From positions 68,625 to 122,379 of the forward strand of contig JACPNE010000004.1 of the NCBI GenBank assembly GCA_016185615.1: a stretch of DNA of 53,755 nucleotides, given 5' to 3'. A model generated the notes under the pieces. That model did not search any database and was not told where the DNA came from. It was given only the letters and a program-made list of their open reading frames with translations. This stretch comes from Candidatus Woesearchaeota archaeon (GTDB lineage Archaea; Nanobdellota; Nanobdellia; SCGC-AAA011-G17; JACPNG01). The position numbers were made by a program, and so were the translations under genes. This document shows positions 34,267 to 43,646 of the stretch, piece by piece (within the stretch, counting starts at the first letter, position 1; every line of letters begins with the position of its first letter).

Positions 34267-34983
34267 TTAAAGTTTTCTCAATCTAAGACCAATCATATTT
34301 CTAAGGAAAAGGATTATTGTTTTTGTCATTTTTACTCCACTGTTTGGGTCTTCAACCCAGTCAACTGGAATTTCTCTAACTTTATACTTATATTTCTGGG
34401 CAAGATATAACATCTCGGTATCCCAAAACCACCCATCATCTCTTATTTTTGGCATTAATTTAACAGCAACATCTTTTCTCATTGATTTAAATCCACATTG
34501 AGCATCTGAAAATCTGGCTCCTAAGAACAATTTTGTAAAGATTTTATTATAAAATTTTGAGATGATATATCTTAAAGGAATTCTTTGTATATTTGCTCCA
34601 GATATATATTTAGAGCCAACAACAACGTCATATCCTTTTTTGTATTCATTTAAAAGTCTAGGAAAACATCTAAGATTCGTTGATAAATCAACATCCATAT
34701 AACTTACAATATCGGCATTTGTATTAACCCATGAGTCTTTTAAAGTAGCTCCTCTTCCTGGTTTAGAAGTGTAATGATATTTAACATTCTTATATTTTTT
34801 ACTTAATTTTTTAGCCAAATCTAATATCTTATCTTTTTTGCCATTAATGCCTATAACTATTCTCCAATTATAATCTTTCAAATGTTTATTATAAAATGGA
34901 ATTTGTTTTTTAATGCTTGGCTCTATTTCATCAACATTGCCGTAATAAACTGGAATTATAATATCTACTGTAGTTTTCTTCAT
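34267..34983 (-). CDS. Glycosyltransferase family 2, dolichyl-phosphate glucosyltransferase-like
   Basis: VDIIIPVYYGNVDEIEPSIK starts the fold, SYMDVDLSTNLRCFPRLL is the metal-binding DxD region, and SDAQCGFKSMRKD matches the conserved QCGFK segment of ALG5-type enzymes. The ATG at 34983 overlaps the stop of the upstream GT-C-like gene in an ATGA, which fixes the start over an ATG 15 bases earlier. It likely charges polyprenyl phosphate with a sugar used by GT-C enzymes. Confidence 0.9.
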   Translation of the reverse strand: MKKTTVDIIIPVYYGNVDEIEPSIKKQIPFYNKHLKDYNWRIVIGINGKKDKILDLAKKLSKKYKNVKYHYTSKPGRGATLKDSWVNTNADIVSYMDVDLSTNLRCFPRLLNEYKKGYDVVVGSKYISGANIQRIPLRYIISKFYNKIFTKLFLGARFSDAQCGFKSMRKDVAVKLMPKIRDDGWFWDTEMLYLAQKYKYKVREIPVDWVEDPNSGVKMTKTIILFLRNMIGLRLRKL

Positions 34984-36461
34984 GTTGTATAAAGACAAAC
35001 TCTTCCTTTTTTAAATCTTTCTTGAAAACCAAGTCTGTTAAGTTTATCACAACCATTATCATAGCTTATTATATTTGTTGTATTGAGGTTATTTAGAGTA
35101 TAAATCAAATTAGAATCTTCATTCCTAAATTCATTATTCAAATTTATTAAATTAGAAAAATAATCTTTTGTTACATATTGTTGATAATATCCGGATGAAG
35201 TTGATTTATCAAGATATATTGCCGCATAAGAGTAATATGCCCTAGAATATGATGTTGGATGTGTTTGATCAGTTAGTATAATAAACCTATCATCAACTCT
35301 GTTTAATACTTCAAGCGTATCAATCTCCAAAGAATCGTACTCTATAAAATTGGGTGTATGATACAAATTAATTCCAACACTCAATAATGGAAATATTGTC
35401 AACCCCATGATTAAAAAATTAACAACTTTTTTATCAATGACGGAATAATCAATTTTAAATAACATATAAATTAGAAGAAACATAAAAAAATAAATATGTG
35501 AATCCGGATAGACAAATCTTAATATTGGAATGTAGAAAGTCAACCCAGAGATTAATAAAATAGCTAATAACAGAGTAGGTGAAAAGAATAATATCTCTTT
35601 TTTTGATTTATTATTTGATTTCCAGTAAAAATAAAATACTACAAATAAAACAACAGAAACTAACCATACAGCAATATTTTGCAAAAGATATGATTTATCA
35701 AATGAAAACAAATTCTCAGTTAATATTATATTAACAGCTTCAGTGTTAAAAAAGTTTAGTATATAAGGAATTGACCAAAAAGAAGTCAATAAAAATGAAA
35801 TAAAAGCGGTTGAGATGATAATAAATCTTTCTTTTCTTTTTTTAATTATAAATAATCCAAGAATTAAAATCGAAGAAAGTATAGACGTTGTTTGATGTGA
35901 TAAAATTATTATCGATAAAAATGGGATTATCCAAAAAAAGTTTCTATCTATTTCTTTATCTTTGTATAGTAATACAATAAAAGCCAATGGTATAAAACTA
36001 ACCCATGCAAATAATTCATTAACTCTTCCTAATCTTATAAAATTCCCTATAGCTACGGCATTACCAAAAAATAAAATGAAAAACGCTGAAATCTTAATAA
36101 ATGAAAAGTTATTTTTTCTTCCAAAAATATAAATTGCAATAAAAGCTAGTATTAACATTATAATTAGAGAACTAAATGCAGCAACCAATACACTGCCTGT
36201 AACTTTATATAATGGAAAGGTAAAAAAATACCATCCAGGCGGTGCTGACTTAAAGGTTATTATTCCATTGTACCAATAAGGGCAAAAATTATAATATCCG
36301 CATTTGTCAAGGAAAAAAAGCTGGGTCATATAAGATGCCCAGTCATTAGTATAATCCAAAGGAAATATTCTCAATATTTTTGACTGATCTATTAGTCTAT
36401 AAATAAAATGGATAAATAGAATAATAACTGGAAAGTAAAGCCATTTATCTTTAAATCTCAT
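34980..36461 (-). CDS. Multi-pass membrane protein, GT-C-like
   Basis: About twelve hydrophobic helices follow an early acidic loop (FPLDYTNDWASYM), consistent with a GT-C glycosyltransferase or related membrane protein. A soluble C-terminal tail of about 110 residues has two late cysteines (NGCDKLNR and RVCLY). ATG 36461 is supported by an AGGAG sequence five bases upstream; it follows the aglB stop by one base. It probably acts with AglB and the GT2 next door in N-glycan assembly, though the family assignment is only moderate. Confidence 0.68.
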   Translation of the reverse strand: MRFKDKWLYFPVIILFIHFIYRLIDQSKILRIFPLDYTNDWASYMTQLFFLDKCGYYNFCPYWYNGIITFKSAPPGWYFFTFPLYKVTGSVLVAAFSSLIIMLILAFIAIYIFGRKNNFSFIKISAFFILFFGNAVAIGNFIRLGRVNELFAWVSFIPLAFIVLLYKDKEIDRNFFWIIPFLSIIILSHQTTSILSSILILGLFIIKKRKERFIIISTAFISFLLTSFWSIPYILNFFNTEAVNIILTENLFSFDKSYLLQNIAVWLVSVVLFVVFYFYWKSNNKSKKEILFFSPTLLLAILLISGLTFYIPILRFVYPDSHIYFFMFLLIYMLFKIDYSVIDKKVVNFLIMGLTIFPLLSVGINLYHTPNFIEYDSLEIDTLEVLNRVDDRFIILTDQTHPTSYSRAYYSYAAIYLDKSTSSGYYQQYVTKDYFSNLINLNNEFRNEDSNLIYTLNNLNTTNIISYDNGCDKLNRLGFQERFKKGRVCLYTT

Positions 36462-36462
36462 T

Positions 36463-39102
36463 TTATCTCCTGACTTCATCCACTCTGGGATCAGGTAACT
36501 CAGTTCCTAAATAAGTCTGGTTTATTTTAATATTATCCGGAGCATTTATCTTCCATATTTTTATTGGTCCGATTACATTCCCATTATATATAGCTAAAGG
36601 AACTTCATTTTCATCATTATAAACCAATTCAAAGTTTGGAGTTTTTTTGTTTAACAAGTATAATTGTGCAAATAAGCTTTTTCTTACATCTGGGGATAGA
36701 TAAAATCCTGCACCCAATATATTTGCCTGATTAGTATCAATAAAATTTGGAATTATTCTAAAGCAGCCATCTAATCCATCAACATTAAACTCAAATAATT
36801 GATTGTTAAAATAGATACATTGTAATGGAACATTAAATTGTTGTCCATTATCAAATAATACAGCTGTTGGTACTCCTAATTGAAGATCTCCTTGAGCATC
36901 CTTTACGGGAATTATAAATCCAATTATTCCGGAATTTCCTGCCCTAAATATCCTTCCATTATATTCAAAGTCATCATCAAAAGAGGTTGCACCCCTATAA
37001 ACATAATTTGTAGTTCCATCCCTTCCTTCCTGTCTGTTTGGGTCTAGTACAAAAGTATTAATCCATGAATATCTATCATAATTAGCATCAGCTCCAATTG
37101 AAGAGAAAGCAGGATACTTTCCAATCTCATCATCTATCATCAATAAATAGTTAGCCCCTCTTGATTTCAAAAATTCTAATGCCTCTTCTTCACTTTGTGC
37201 TGTTAGCACATGCCTTCCAATAAAATGATTTATAGCTCTTACGGCATTTCCACCATCACTTAACGTAGCCCTTTGCCCCCCATATTGAACCCAATATCCA
37301 TAATCCCACCAATGTGCTATAACTGATTCTTTTAATGTATTTTCCCTAACCCATGCCATTGCCCTTTGCCATTGTCCAGTATAGCTAGGACCAAGATTTT
37401 TTGACATGTCTATACTAGATTCAGTAAACTTTACAAGAACACCCTTATCAAAAATCCCAAACATAAAAGCCTGGGAAGAAAGTGCTAAAGGCATTAATAA
37501 GATTAAGAATAACAAAACATATGTCGAGATCCTATAGGCCTTGTTGAAAGAGATAGATTTGTCATACAACCAAAATAAAAAGTAACTAAATATTATTACT
37601 GTTACTGGGGATATTACAGATAACAACCTTATTGCTGATCTGGCAGCTATAATCATTAATAAAGACCATAATAATAAAAATATTATATCATCATTTAATT
37701 TACTAAATCCTTCATATAGTTCTTTATTTTTATAATAAGAGTATAAATAAAATATTCCAATAGATAATATAAATAATAACATCGGGCCAAAATAAAGCAA
37801 TTTTGATTGGGTTGTCATCCCATTAAGTATGGAATTTGAAGAATATCTATTAAATATAAGCCCAATTATGGATAAAGTGAAGATAAATACAAATTTCCAT
37901 GTATGGCTCTTCAAGTCCTTGATTAATTTATAGAATAATAAGATGCATCCAATAATAAATACCCAAATATATTTCCATCCTAAGCTATTAACCCAGTCTA
38001 ATAAATAAGGTTGGTGAGATTCTGCTACTGTCAATGCCCATCTTGTCCTTCCAAATGGTTCTATAAGATTGATATACTGCTCATTTAAAGTATCTAAAAT
38101 AAATGAATAGCCATATAATAAAGTGATAAAGACTATTCCAATTATTAAAGTAATTAAAATAGAAACTATTCCTTTAGGATATTTTTCTATTTTATTCTTT
38201 ATTTTTAATAAGTCTTTATTATAAAGAATATAATATATTAAACCAGCCATAAACGCCAATAATACAATCTCTGTTGTAAATGAATATAATACACTATTAA
38301 TTGTATATCTTCCGGAAAACATTATTGCCACAAAAAACATTGGGAACATCCAACTGGAATATACAAAGAATTTTCTGGAATCAAGTTTGTTAAAAGCTAT
38401 AAGTATTAAATAAAATAATCCAATTGTTAAAAATATAAATTGTACCCCACCCCAACTTAAGGCCATTAATCCTGTTGATATCCCAGAAAGTACTCCTAAT
38501 ATTATTGAGTTCTTTGGCTTTTCTGATTTATATGCAACAATAAAGAAATAAAGCGCCATAAACATAAACATGTTAGCTAACGCCTCCTTGTCTGGAGATA
38601 TTGTTCTATACAAAAAGCTTGGTATTACTGTTAATAAAAAACTAGATAATAATGCTACCCTATAATCAAATAGTTTTCTTGCTAAAAGGAAAAAGAACAA
38701 TAATCCTATTGAAGAAGCTACTGCAGGATAGATAACATCTGTATAATTTAAGGTTATATCTGGGTTAAAAAAATGAAGGAATTTGTATAAATAAGCTATG
38801 AAATAAGATACAAATATTGTTTCTCCAGAAGTCTCATATCCAAAAGGAAAATATCTAAGATTGTCGTGTTCTAATACCCTTCCATTATCTATAACTTGCT
38901 GGGAATACCTTAGATAAAGATAAGAATCAAGATCTATTGGGGTAAAATCTCCAGTGGTTGAATCTTTTAATAATTCTAGATTATTAGTTCTTAGATTATA
39001 TCCAAATAGGATTATAAAAGCTAATAAAACAAAGATTATCCAGTTCTTATTGTTTTCAAAAAAATCAGATAATTTAGTTACTCTCTTTTCTATCTCATCC
39101 AT
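36463..39102 (-). CDS. aglB: Oligosaccharyltransferase STT3/AglB
   Basis: AglB transfers the lipid-linked glycan to Asn in N-x-S/T of exported proteins on the outer face of the membrane. The WWDYG catalytic motif is at residues 598-602. The first loop has a DxD (Asp57, Asp59), RTISPDKEA matches the second acidic loop, and TVAESHQP (Glu361) is the flexible-loop glutamate. About thirteen helices precede the C-terminal soluble domain. At 879 residues it is full length. A TTTAAA box about 25-30 bp before the ATG gives the promoter of an operon with a GT-C-like gene and a GT2. Confidence 0.96.
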   Translation of the reverse strand: MDEIEKRVTKLSDFFENNKNWIIFVLLAFIILFGYNLRTNNLELLKDSTTGDFTPIDLDSYLYLRYSQQVIDNGRVLEHDNLRYFPFGYETSGETIFVSYFIAYLYKFLHFFNPDITLNYTDVIYPAVASSIGLLFFFLLARKLFDYRVALLSSFLLTVIPSFLYRTISPDKEALANMFMFMALYFFIVAYKSEKPKNSIILGVLSGISTGLMALSWGGVQFIFLTIGLFYLILIAFNKLDSRKFFVYSSWMFPMFFVAIMFSGRYTINSVLYSFTTEIVLLAFMAGLIYYILYNKDLLKIKNKIEKYPKGIVSILITLIIGIVFITLLYGYSFILDTLNEQYINLIEPFGRTRWALTVAESHQPYLLDWVNSLGWKYIWVFIIGCILLFYKLIKDLKSHTWKFVFIFTLSIIGLIFNRYSSNSILNGMTTQSKLLYFGPMLLFILSIGIFYLYSYYKNKELYEGFSKLNDDIIFLLLWSLLMIIAARSAIRLLSVISPVTVIIFSYFLFWLYDKSISFNKAYRISTYVLLFLILLMPLALSSQAFMFGIFDKGVLVKFTESSIDMSKNLGPSYTGQWQRAMAWVRENTLKESVIAHWWDYGYWVQYGGQRATLSDGGNAVRAINHFIGRHVLTAQSEEEALEFLKSRGANYLLMIDDEIGKYPAFSSIGADANYDRYSWINTFVLDPNRQEGRDGTTNYVYRGATSFDDDFEYNGRIFRAGNSGIIGFIIPVKDAQGDLQLGVPTAVLFDNGQQFNVPLQCIYFNNQLFEFNVDGLDGCFRIIPNFIDTNQANILGAGFYLSPDVRKSLFAQLYLLNKKTPNFELVYNDENEVPLAIYNGNVIGPIKIWKINAPDNIKINQTYLGTELPDPRVDEVRR

Positions 39103-39184
39103 TTTATTAAAATCCTTGCTAAAAGGTTTAAATAGTTTACGATAAATTAACTAAAGAATTATTAAAATTTAAAATAAAATTAAG

Positions 39185-39204
39185 AAAAAAAGGCTTTTAG
39201 CCTT
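39185..39204 (-). terminator. Terminator-like hairpin after the S-layer gene
   Basis: On the minus strand, AAGGCT-AAA-AGCCTT (complement of 39190-39204) is a six-base-pair hairpin with a three-base loop, followed by a run of T (complement of 39185-39189). It overlaps the S-layer stop codon. The arrangement fits intrinsic termination of an abundant transcript; archaeal termination may need only the T-run. Confidence 0.6.
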
Positions 39205-41452
39205 ATTCTACAGTTATATCAGTTAAAGTTGTTCCTTTAACCAATGCTTCTGTTCCAGTTAAGGTGTAGTCTTTGTAGTTAGCAACTACTTTAGCAGCTC
39301 TTCTTGTATCAAGAGCTTCTGTTCCTGCTACTAACATAGCTACGTTGTCTCCATTCTGGATAAGCTTTATGATAGCTTCTCCTTCCTGTAAGTCCCATCC
39401 TGCACAAGTTACACCAAAGTCTAACTCTTCTACTAATGAGTTAGCACATGGTCCACCAACTAAGATTAAGTTGTAGTTTGCTGGATTTGTAACTTCATTG
39501 TCTGTCATTGTTACAGGAGTTATATCTGCTACTGTACAGGTTTGTCCGCCAGCGGATACTGATGCTGCAGATCCTTTTATGACAACGTTTGCCATAACTT
39601 GGTCTGATGGTACTTCTAATACTACTTGGTCACTTGCACCATTTGACTTTGGATCTCTTATAATGATACCATATTTTGTTCTATGGTCTTCATCTTTTGT
39701 TCCAATATTAATCTCTTGGCTTGATGTAGCAAAAGCTCCCTCTCCATAGACCAATTCACCAGCTTCTTCTGTTGATAATGTTGCTCCTAATGCACTAACT
39801 CCGGCTGTTCCTGATGTCCATGTTGTTGTTATATTATCTTGTTGTGATGGTAAGTCAGTTGTCTCAAATGGAATCAATGTAAGGTTAAAATTACCCCCAT
39901 CAAATGATCCAACAAGATCCATCTGTACATCTGTGTCTTTAGTGCTTCCAAAGTTGATATCTATAAATCCGCCACCACTTGCTGCCTTTGGTTCAGTGCC
40001 TGTACCATTTTCAACATATCCTGCTAGTTGTGTCTTTCCATTTGTGTCTTCATAGTAAACACCCATACTGTCATTATCATTGTATAGCCATACTTTATCT
40101 GTTTTTACATCATTAGTTACATTTGCTGTTATCTGGCTTCTATCAATTAATAATCCTTCGTTTTCATTTACACTAATGAAGATTGCTGGTACACTAGTAA
40201 GGTTTGCTTGTGCTTCACTTAAATCTGCAGATGCTTCTCTCTCAATTATCAATGTCATATAATCATCATCAGCTACAGTTAGACTATCAAAACAAATACT
40301 TATGTAATTGTTTGGCAAGTCCATACATTCACCAGCTCCTGGTGGGTTATCTTTATCATCATCGTATGTAAAGTCATTTTCAATACCAATTACTGGTCCT
40401 GTGTATTCTGTATCTGCTGCTGTTGTTGTTGACAATTTTGAGTTTAGGTTAGCTAGGTTCCATACCCAGTTTGGATCATTATCATCCTCTCCAACATATG
40501 GGTCTCCATCTGCATATGTCTCTACAGCATCCTTTCCAATAACTAATGTTGCAGATCTTTGGTCTTTGTTATCCTCATAGAATGTCTCATCATTGTTAAT
40601 CTCAATTCCATTTATGGTTTCTGTTCCAGAACTTGGAATTGTTTCTTGGACACCATCTACTGTAACAACTACAGCTCCACCAGATCCTACATTCTCTAAT
40701 GTAACTTTTTTTCCATCTACAGTTACAGTATCTCCTACATTCATGAAGAATTCAGCTCCAACTCTTGCTGTAAATTTTGTGTCTGATGCTGTATCAATTC
40801 CTGTTATTTGTAATGTCTGTCCCAAAAATTTAATCTCTAATGGGTCTGCTGTTGTAGTTGCGTTTGGCTGGATTGTCTCATCAAATACATAGTAATATTT
40901 GATAGCATCTCTCGCAACTTCCATTACAATATCAGTTTCATAATCATCTTCAGAAGATGTTAATGATGTTTGTATACTGACGTTTCCTGCATCCCCTTGG
41001 TTTAATTTTAAAATCTCAGATACATCATATTCTGTACTCTGGAATGTTATTGCAGTATCCAATAAATGTGGTAAATCAGAATCTGCTAATTCCTGATCAA
41101 AGTTTCTTGAGTCACCATTATCAGCTATATATAATCCTAATGGTATCTCTTCACTTTTTCCACCTACAACTGTAACACTACTTCCAGAAGTTGCAGTACA
41201 TACTTTAGATTCAAATTGTAAATTTGAAGCAATATCAACCATACCTAAAGTATCTGATGCTGCTGCAATTGAACCAACAACTAAAGCGTTGCTTGTATCA
41301 TATGTTCCACTTGTTACAAATGGTGATGGATAATCAGCTAAATCTTGTGCTAATGCACCTGTCATAGTTGCACCCATCATTGCAACACCTGTAGAAATCG
41401 CAGCCACCTTTTTAACAGCTCTTTTTATTTTTAATCCAAAATTTTCTTGCAT
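39203..41452 (-). CDS. S-layer protein
   Basis: This secreted, acidic 749-residue protein has a Sec signal peptide (a basic KIKRAVKKVAAIST segment, a hydrophobic GVAMMGATMTGALA, cleavage near AQ-DL). The N-terminal domain (ALVVGSIAAASDTLGMVDIA) and the C-terminal domain (LILVGGPCANSLVEEL, then NVAMLVAGTEALDTRRAAKV) match the paired domains of archaeal S-layer proteins. It carries several N-x-S/T sites that AglB could glycosylate. ATG 41452 is chosen because a GGAGGTG sequence lies nine bases upstream and the TTG at 41470 is part of that leader. It has its own promoter. Confidence 0.87.
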   Translation of the reverse strand: MQENFGLKIKRAVKKVAAISTGVAMMGATMTGALAQDLADYPSPFVTSGTYDTSNALVVGSIAAASDTLGMVDIASNLQFESKVCTATSGSSVTVVGGKSEEIPLGLYIADNGDSRNFDQELADSDLPHLLDTAITFQSTEYDVSEILKLNQGDAGNVSIQTSLTSSEDDYETDIVMEVARDAIKYYYVFDETIQPNATTTADPLEIKFLGQTLQITGIDTASDTKFTARVGAEFFMNVGDTVTVDGKKVTLENVGSGGAVVVTVDGVQETIPSSGTETINGIEINNDETFYEDNKDQRSATLVIGKDAVETYADGDPYVGEDDNDPNWVWNLANLNSKLSTTTAADTEYTGPVIGIENDFTYDDDKDNPPGAGECMDLPNNYISICFDSLTVADDDYMTLIIEREASADLSEAQANLTSVPAIFISVNENEGLLIDRSQITANVTNDVKTDKVWLYNDNDSMGVYYEDTNGKTQLAGYVENGTGTEPKAASGGGFIDINFGSTKDTDVQMDLVGSFDGGNFNLTLIPFETTDLPSQQDNITTTWTSGTAGVSALGATLSTEEAGELVYGEGAFATSSQEINIGTKDEDHRTKYGIIIRDPKSNGASDQVVLEVPSDQVMANVVIKGSAASVSAGGQTCTVADITPVTMTDNEVTNPANYNLILVGGPCANSLVEELDFGVTCAGWDLQEGEAIIKLIQNGDNVAMLVAGTEALDTRRAAKVVANYKDYTLTGTEALVKGTTLTDITVE

Positions 41453-41678
41453 TGTATTATACACCTCCAAGGATTTTTTCCCTGATTGTTTGTTTTATCT
41501 TATTACCCTACTTGATTACATAGAGTATACCTTAAATTATCTTAGTCTTTTATAAAGATTTTGGTAATAAACCATATATGAATAGTCTATCTCGATGAAA
41601 TAAGGGCATTAGAACCCCTTTTCCTCAAAATTGGTATTGTGTTTTTGTAAAATTTTATTACCACTTTAAAGTTATTTT
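41453..41678 (-). promoter_or_regulatory. S-layer promoter and leader
   Basis: On the minus strand, the TATA-like sequence CTTTATAAAAG lies at the complement of 41547-41557. A start about 25 bp downstream would leave a leader of roughly 70 bases ending in GGAGGTG (complement of 41462-41468). That differs from the many leaderless genes here. The region also holds a perfect 10-bp palindrome ACTTTAAAGT (41663-41672) and a weak hairpin AAGGG/CCCTT (41602-41620), which may end the pilin cluster transcript. Confidence 0.55.
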
Positions 41679-42116
41679 TTATTTGCAAACTTCTAATCTT
41701 GCTGTAAATTTGGGCATTATTGCGGTATCCACAAACTTAGTATTCCCAACACAGCTTCCTGTATTTAAAAAGACAGCCCCATTCTTGATTATTGTAAAAC
41801 TATAACTTTCTTTGTCAAATGAGCTAGAAGCTGCATTATCAACTTGTTTTTTTATGTAATCCTTACAGTTTGATTCCCCACAGTAAGGTTGACTATTACA
41901 ATTATCAATTACATCAGCTAATGAATCTAAAGGCTTGATATTATTACAGGGAGTGAGTTTCATTATAGCATTTAAGAGATTACTAACTTCTATGTTCTCT
42001 TTTATTATGGATTCAGAATCTTCCAAAGTACTAAGTCTGAGAAATACTATAGCTATTATAATAAATAGTATTACTATAACAACTAATCCAATCATATCTG
42101 CTTGTGCCTTTTTCAT
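41679..42116 (-). CDS. Pilin-like membrane protein D
   Basis: It starts MKKAQADMIGLVVIVILFII: a short basic leader, a possible class III cleavage at A-Q, then a hydrophobic helix, as in archaeal pilins. About 110 residues of Cys-rich extracytoplasmic sequence follow (NCNSQPYCGESNC). Its start overlaps the stop of the previous pilin-like gene in an ATGA. It is the last of a set of small pilin-like proteins next to the giant cysteine-rich proteins. The family is not known to me. Confidence 0.65.
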   Translation of the reverse strand: MKKAQADMIGLVVIVILFIIIAIVFLRLSTLEDSESIIKENIEVSNLLNAIMKLTPCNNIKPLDSLADVIDNCNSQPYCGESNCKDYIKKQVDNAASSSFDKESYSFTIIKNGAVFLNTGSCVGNTKFVDTAIMPKFTARLEVCK

Positions 42117-42649
42117 AGTCTTGTCTCAACAATTAATCTTCCAATCCTAAACTCTTTGGTTATTGGAAAGTATAATGATACAGGAGTTGAGAGTATTGCC
42201 CTGTCTTTTGTATTAAGATTATTATATATACTCCATATATTACAATTATCTGGATACTCATTAGATGTATAATGATTAAGATTACATTCTTCTTCATTAT
42301 CTTTTGGATATATTAGCTCTATCTTTATGTTTTTAGTCCCAAATAAATCAACATAATGCACCCTATCATTAGTTACAGCATCCTTAAATGTAATAACCTT
42401 GCCCATATCAATACAATCCCTTGTAATGGTTCTAAAGCTACACTGTAATTCTGGAATTGAGCTAAGTGAAGCCAAAAGAACATTAGCTTCCTGCTGATTT
42501 AACTCTAAATTCTTAGATTCTACACTTCCAATAAAGAATTTATAGTAAAAGATTATGCCTATTACTAATATTACAATTACAATTACCAAAACCATTATCA
42601 TTTCTATAGTTCCTATTTGGCCTTTAGAATAATGATTCACAGTTCTCAT
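42113..42649 (-). CDS. Pilin-like membrane protein C
   Basis: SKGQIGTIEMIMVLVIVIVI shows the class III signal pattern, Lys-Gly before a Gln-x5-Glu and a long hydrophobic helix, with cleavage expected at G-Q. The remaining 140 residues form an extracytoplasmic domain with several cysteines. It overlaps the previous gene by 26 bp and the next by an ATGA, so all three are co-translated. No prepilin peptidase, secretion ATPase or membrane platform gene lies in the window. Confidence 0.7.
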   Translation of the reverse strand: MRTVNHYSKGQIGTIEMIMVLVIVIVILVIGIIFYYKFFIGSVESKNLELNQQEANVLLASLSSIPELQCSFRTITRDCIDMGKVITFKDAVTNDRVHYVDLFGTKNIKIELIYPKDNEEECNLNHYTSNEYPDNCNIWSIYNNLNTKDRAILSTPVSLYFPITKEFRIGRLIVETRL

Positions 42650-43607
42650 CCCCCTCTAGATCATTATTATTAGTTTGTAAATTAGCCACATTATTATTGT
42701 AAGTTTGTAAATTAGCTATAGTTGGATCTGTAGTAATGAAATAATTTAGATTACTATTAATAGCAGCATAATTACATGTTAAACCTTTAGCCGGAATGCT
42801 TAATTTTTCTTGTTTAGAAAGATATAGCTTGCTTAAGCTCTTAAGATTGCTAATAGATTGGTCAAAGCCACACCTAAAATTATTGTAATCTTCTGAAAAT
42901 ATGGCTCCAATCATAAATTCTTCGCTCAAGATTATATCTTCCCTGTCTTCATTATAAAATCTAGCTATATTATTATCTATCTCAACTATTCTTAATCTGT
43001 CATTTGGACTTAAGTTCGGTTGGGTAAAATAAACAAGCTTAACAAAATCATATTTTCCTAACAAATTAGTAACTAAATTATTATTCAAATCAGATTTTGA
43101 GATTTTTCTGATCCCAAATCTAGATGGAATTTTATATTGGCTGTTTTGATCAAAGAAAGTATCTTCTACAAATTTTTTACTATTACTATCATAAACAAGA
43201 TAATATATAGAATCTTCATTAGACAAATAATAAAAATTTGTTATATGAAAAGGATACTTCCATGACAAAGTCCATGTCTTTAGATTATCTCCATCCAAAA
43301 CTTTTGGAGAGAATATAACTTTATTTGTTCTTATGTTGTTTCCTTCATCCAGAGATAAAGTGCCACAAACAATATTATTAAATAATAATCTAACATCAAA
43401 TCCAAAGTTTATGTCTTTATCAGAATTTTTTGAAATTATAAAAGAGTTTAGATTATCATCCAATGTTTTTGCAACATCTATTGCATTCAGCCTATTTCCA
43501 ACATATAATTGATTATAAGAAAAATATGTAAAAAATAAAAGTATAACAGATCCGGCAATTATAACAAATATATAAGTAAAGACAGGACTAACTATACCTC
43601 TTTTCAT
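42624..43607 (-). CDS. Pilin-like membrane protein B
   Basis: MKRGIVSPVFTYIFVIIAGS has a short basic leader ending KRG, then a hydrophobic helix, consistent with a class III signal. The 290-residue extracytoplasmic domain has only a few cysteines and contains WTLSWKYPFH and FGIRKISKSDLN. It follows the giant protein at 43647 by 39 bp on the same strand. It overlaps pilin-like C by 26 bp. The function is unknown. Confidence 0.67.
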   Translation of the reverse strand: MKRGIVSPVFTYIFVIIAGSVILLFFTYFSYNQLYVGNRLNAIDVAKTLDDNLNSFIISKNSDKDINFGFDVRLLFNNIVCGTLSLDEGNNIRTNKVIFSPKVLDGDNLKTWTLSWKYPFHITNFYYLSNEDSIYYLVYDSNSKKFVEDTFFDQNSQYKIPSRFGIRKISKSDLNNNLVTNLLGKYDFVKLVYFTQPNLSPNDRLRIVEIDNNIARFYNEDREDIILSEEFMIGAIFSEDYNNFRCGFDQSISNLKSLSKLYLSKQEKLSIPAKGLTCNYAAINSNLNYFITTDPTIANLQTYNNNVANLQTNNNDLEGDENCESLF

Positions 43608-43646
43608 GATAATAATAATCTAAGAAGTTTATATAAATATTATTAA

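Noticed and set aside
40593..40892. Long plus-strand open frames opposite the S-layer and giant genes (also near 45427, 45832, 49426)
   Set aside because: They are antisense to strongly supported proteins, have no ribosome-binding site or TATA box, and have Pro/Ser-rich or Leu-rich shadow composition.
41602..41620. Hairpin AAGGG/CCCTT as a strong terminator of the pilin cluster
   Set aside because: The stem is only five pairs with a long loop and lacks a clear T-run on the minus strand; it is noted only as a weak possibility.
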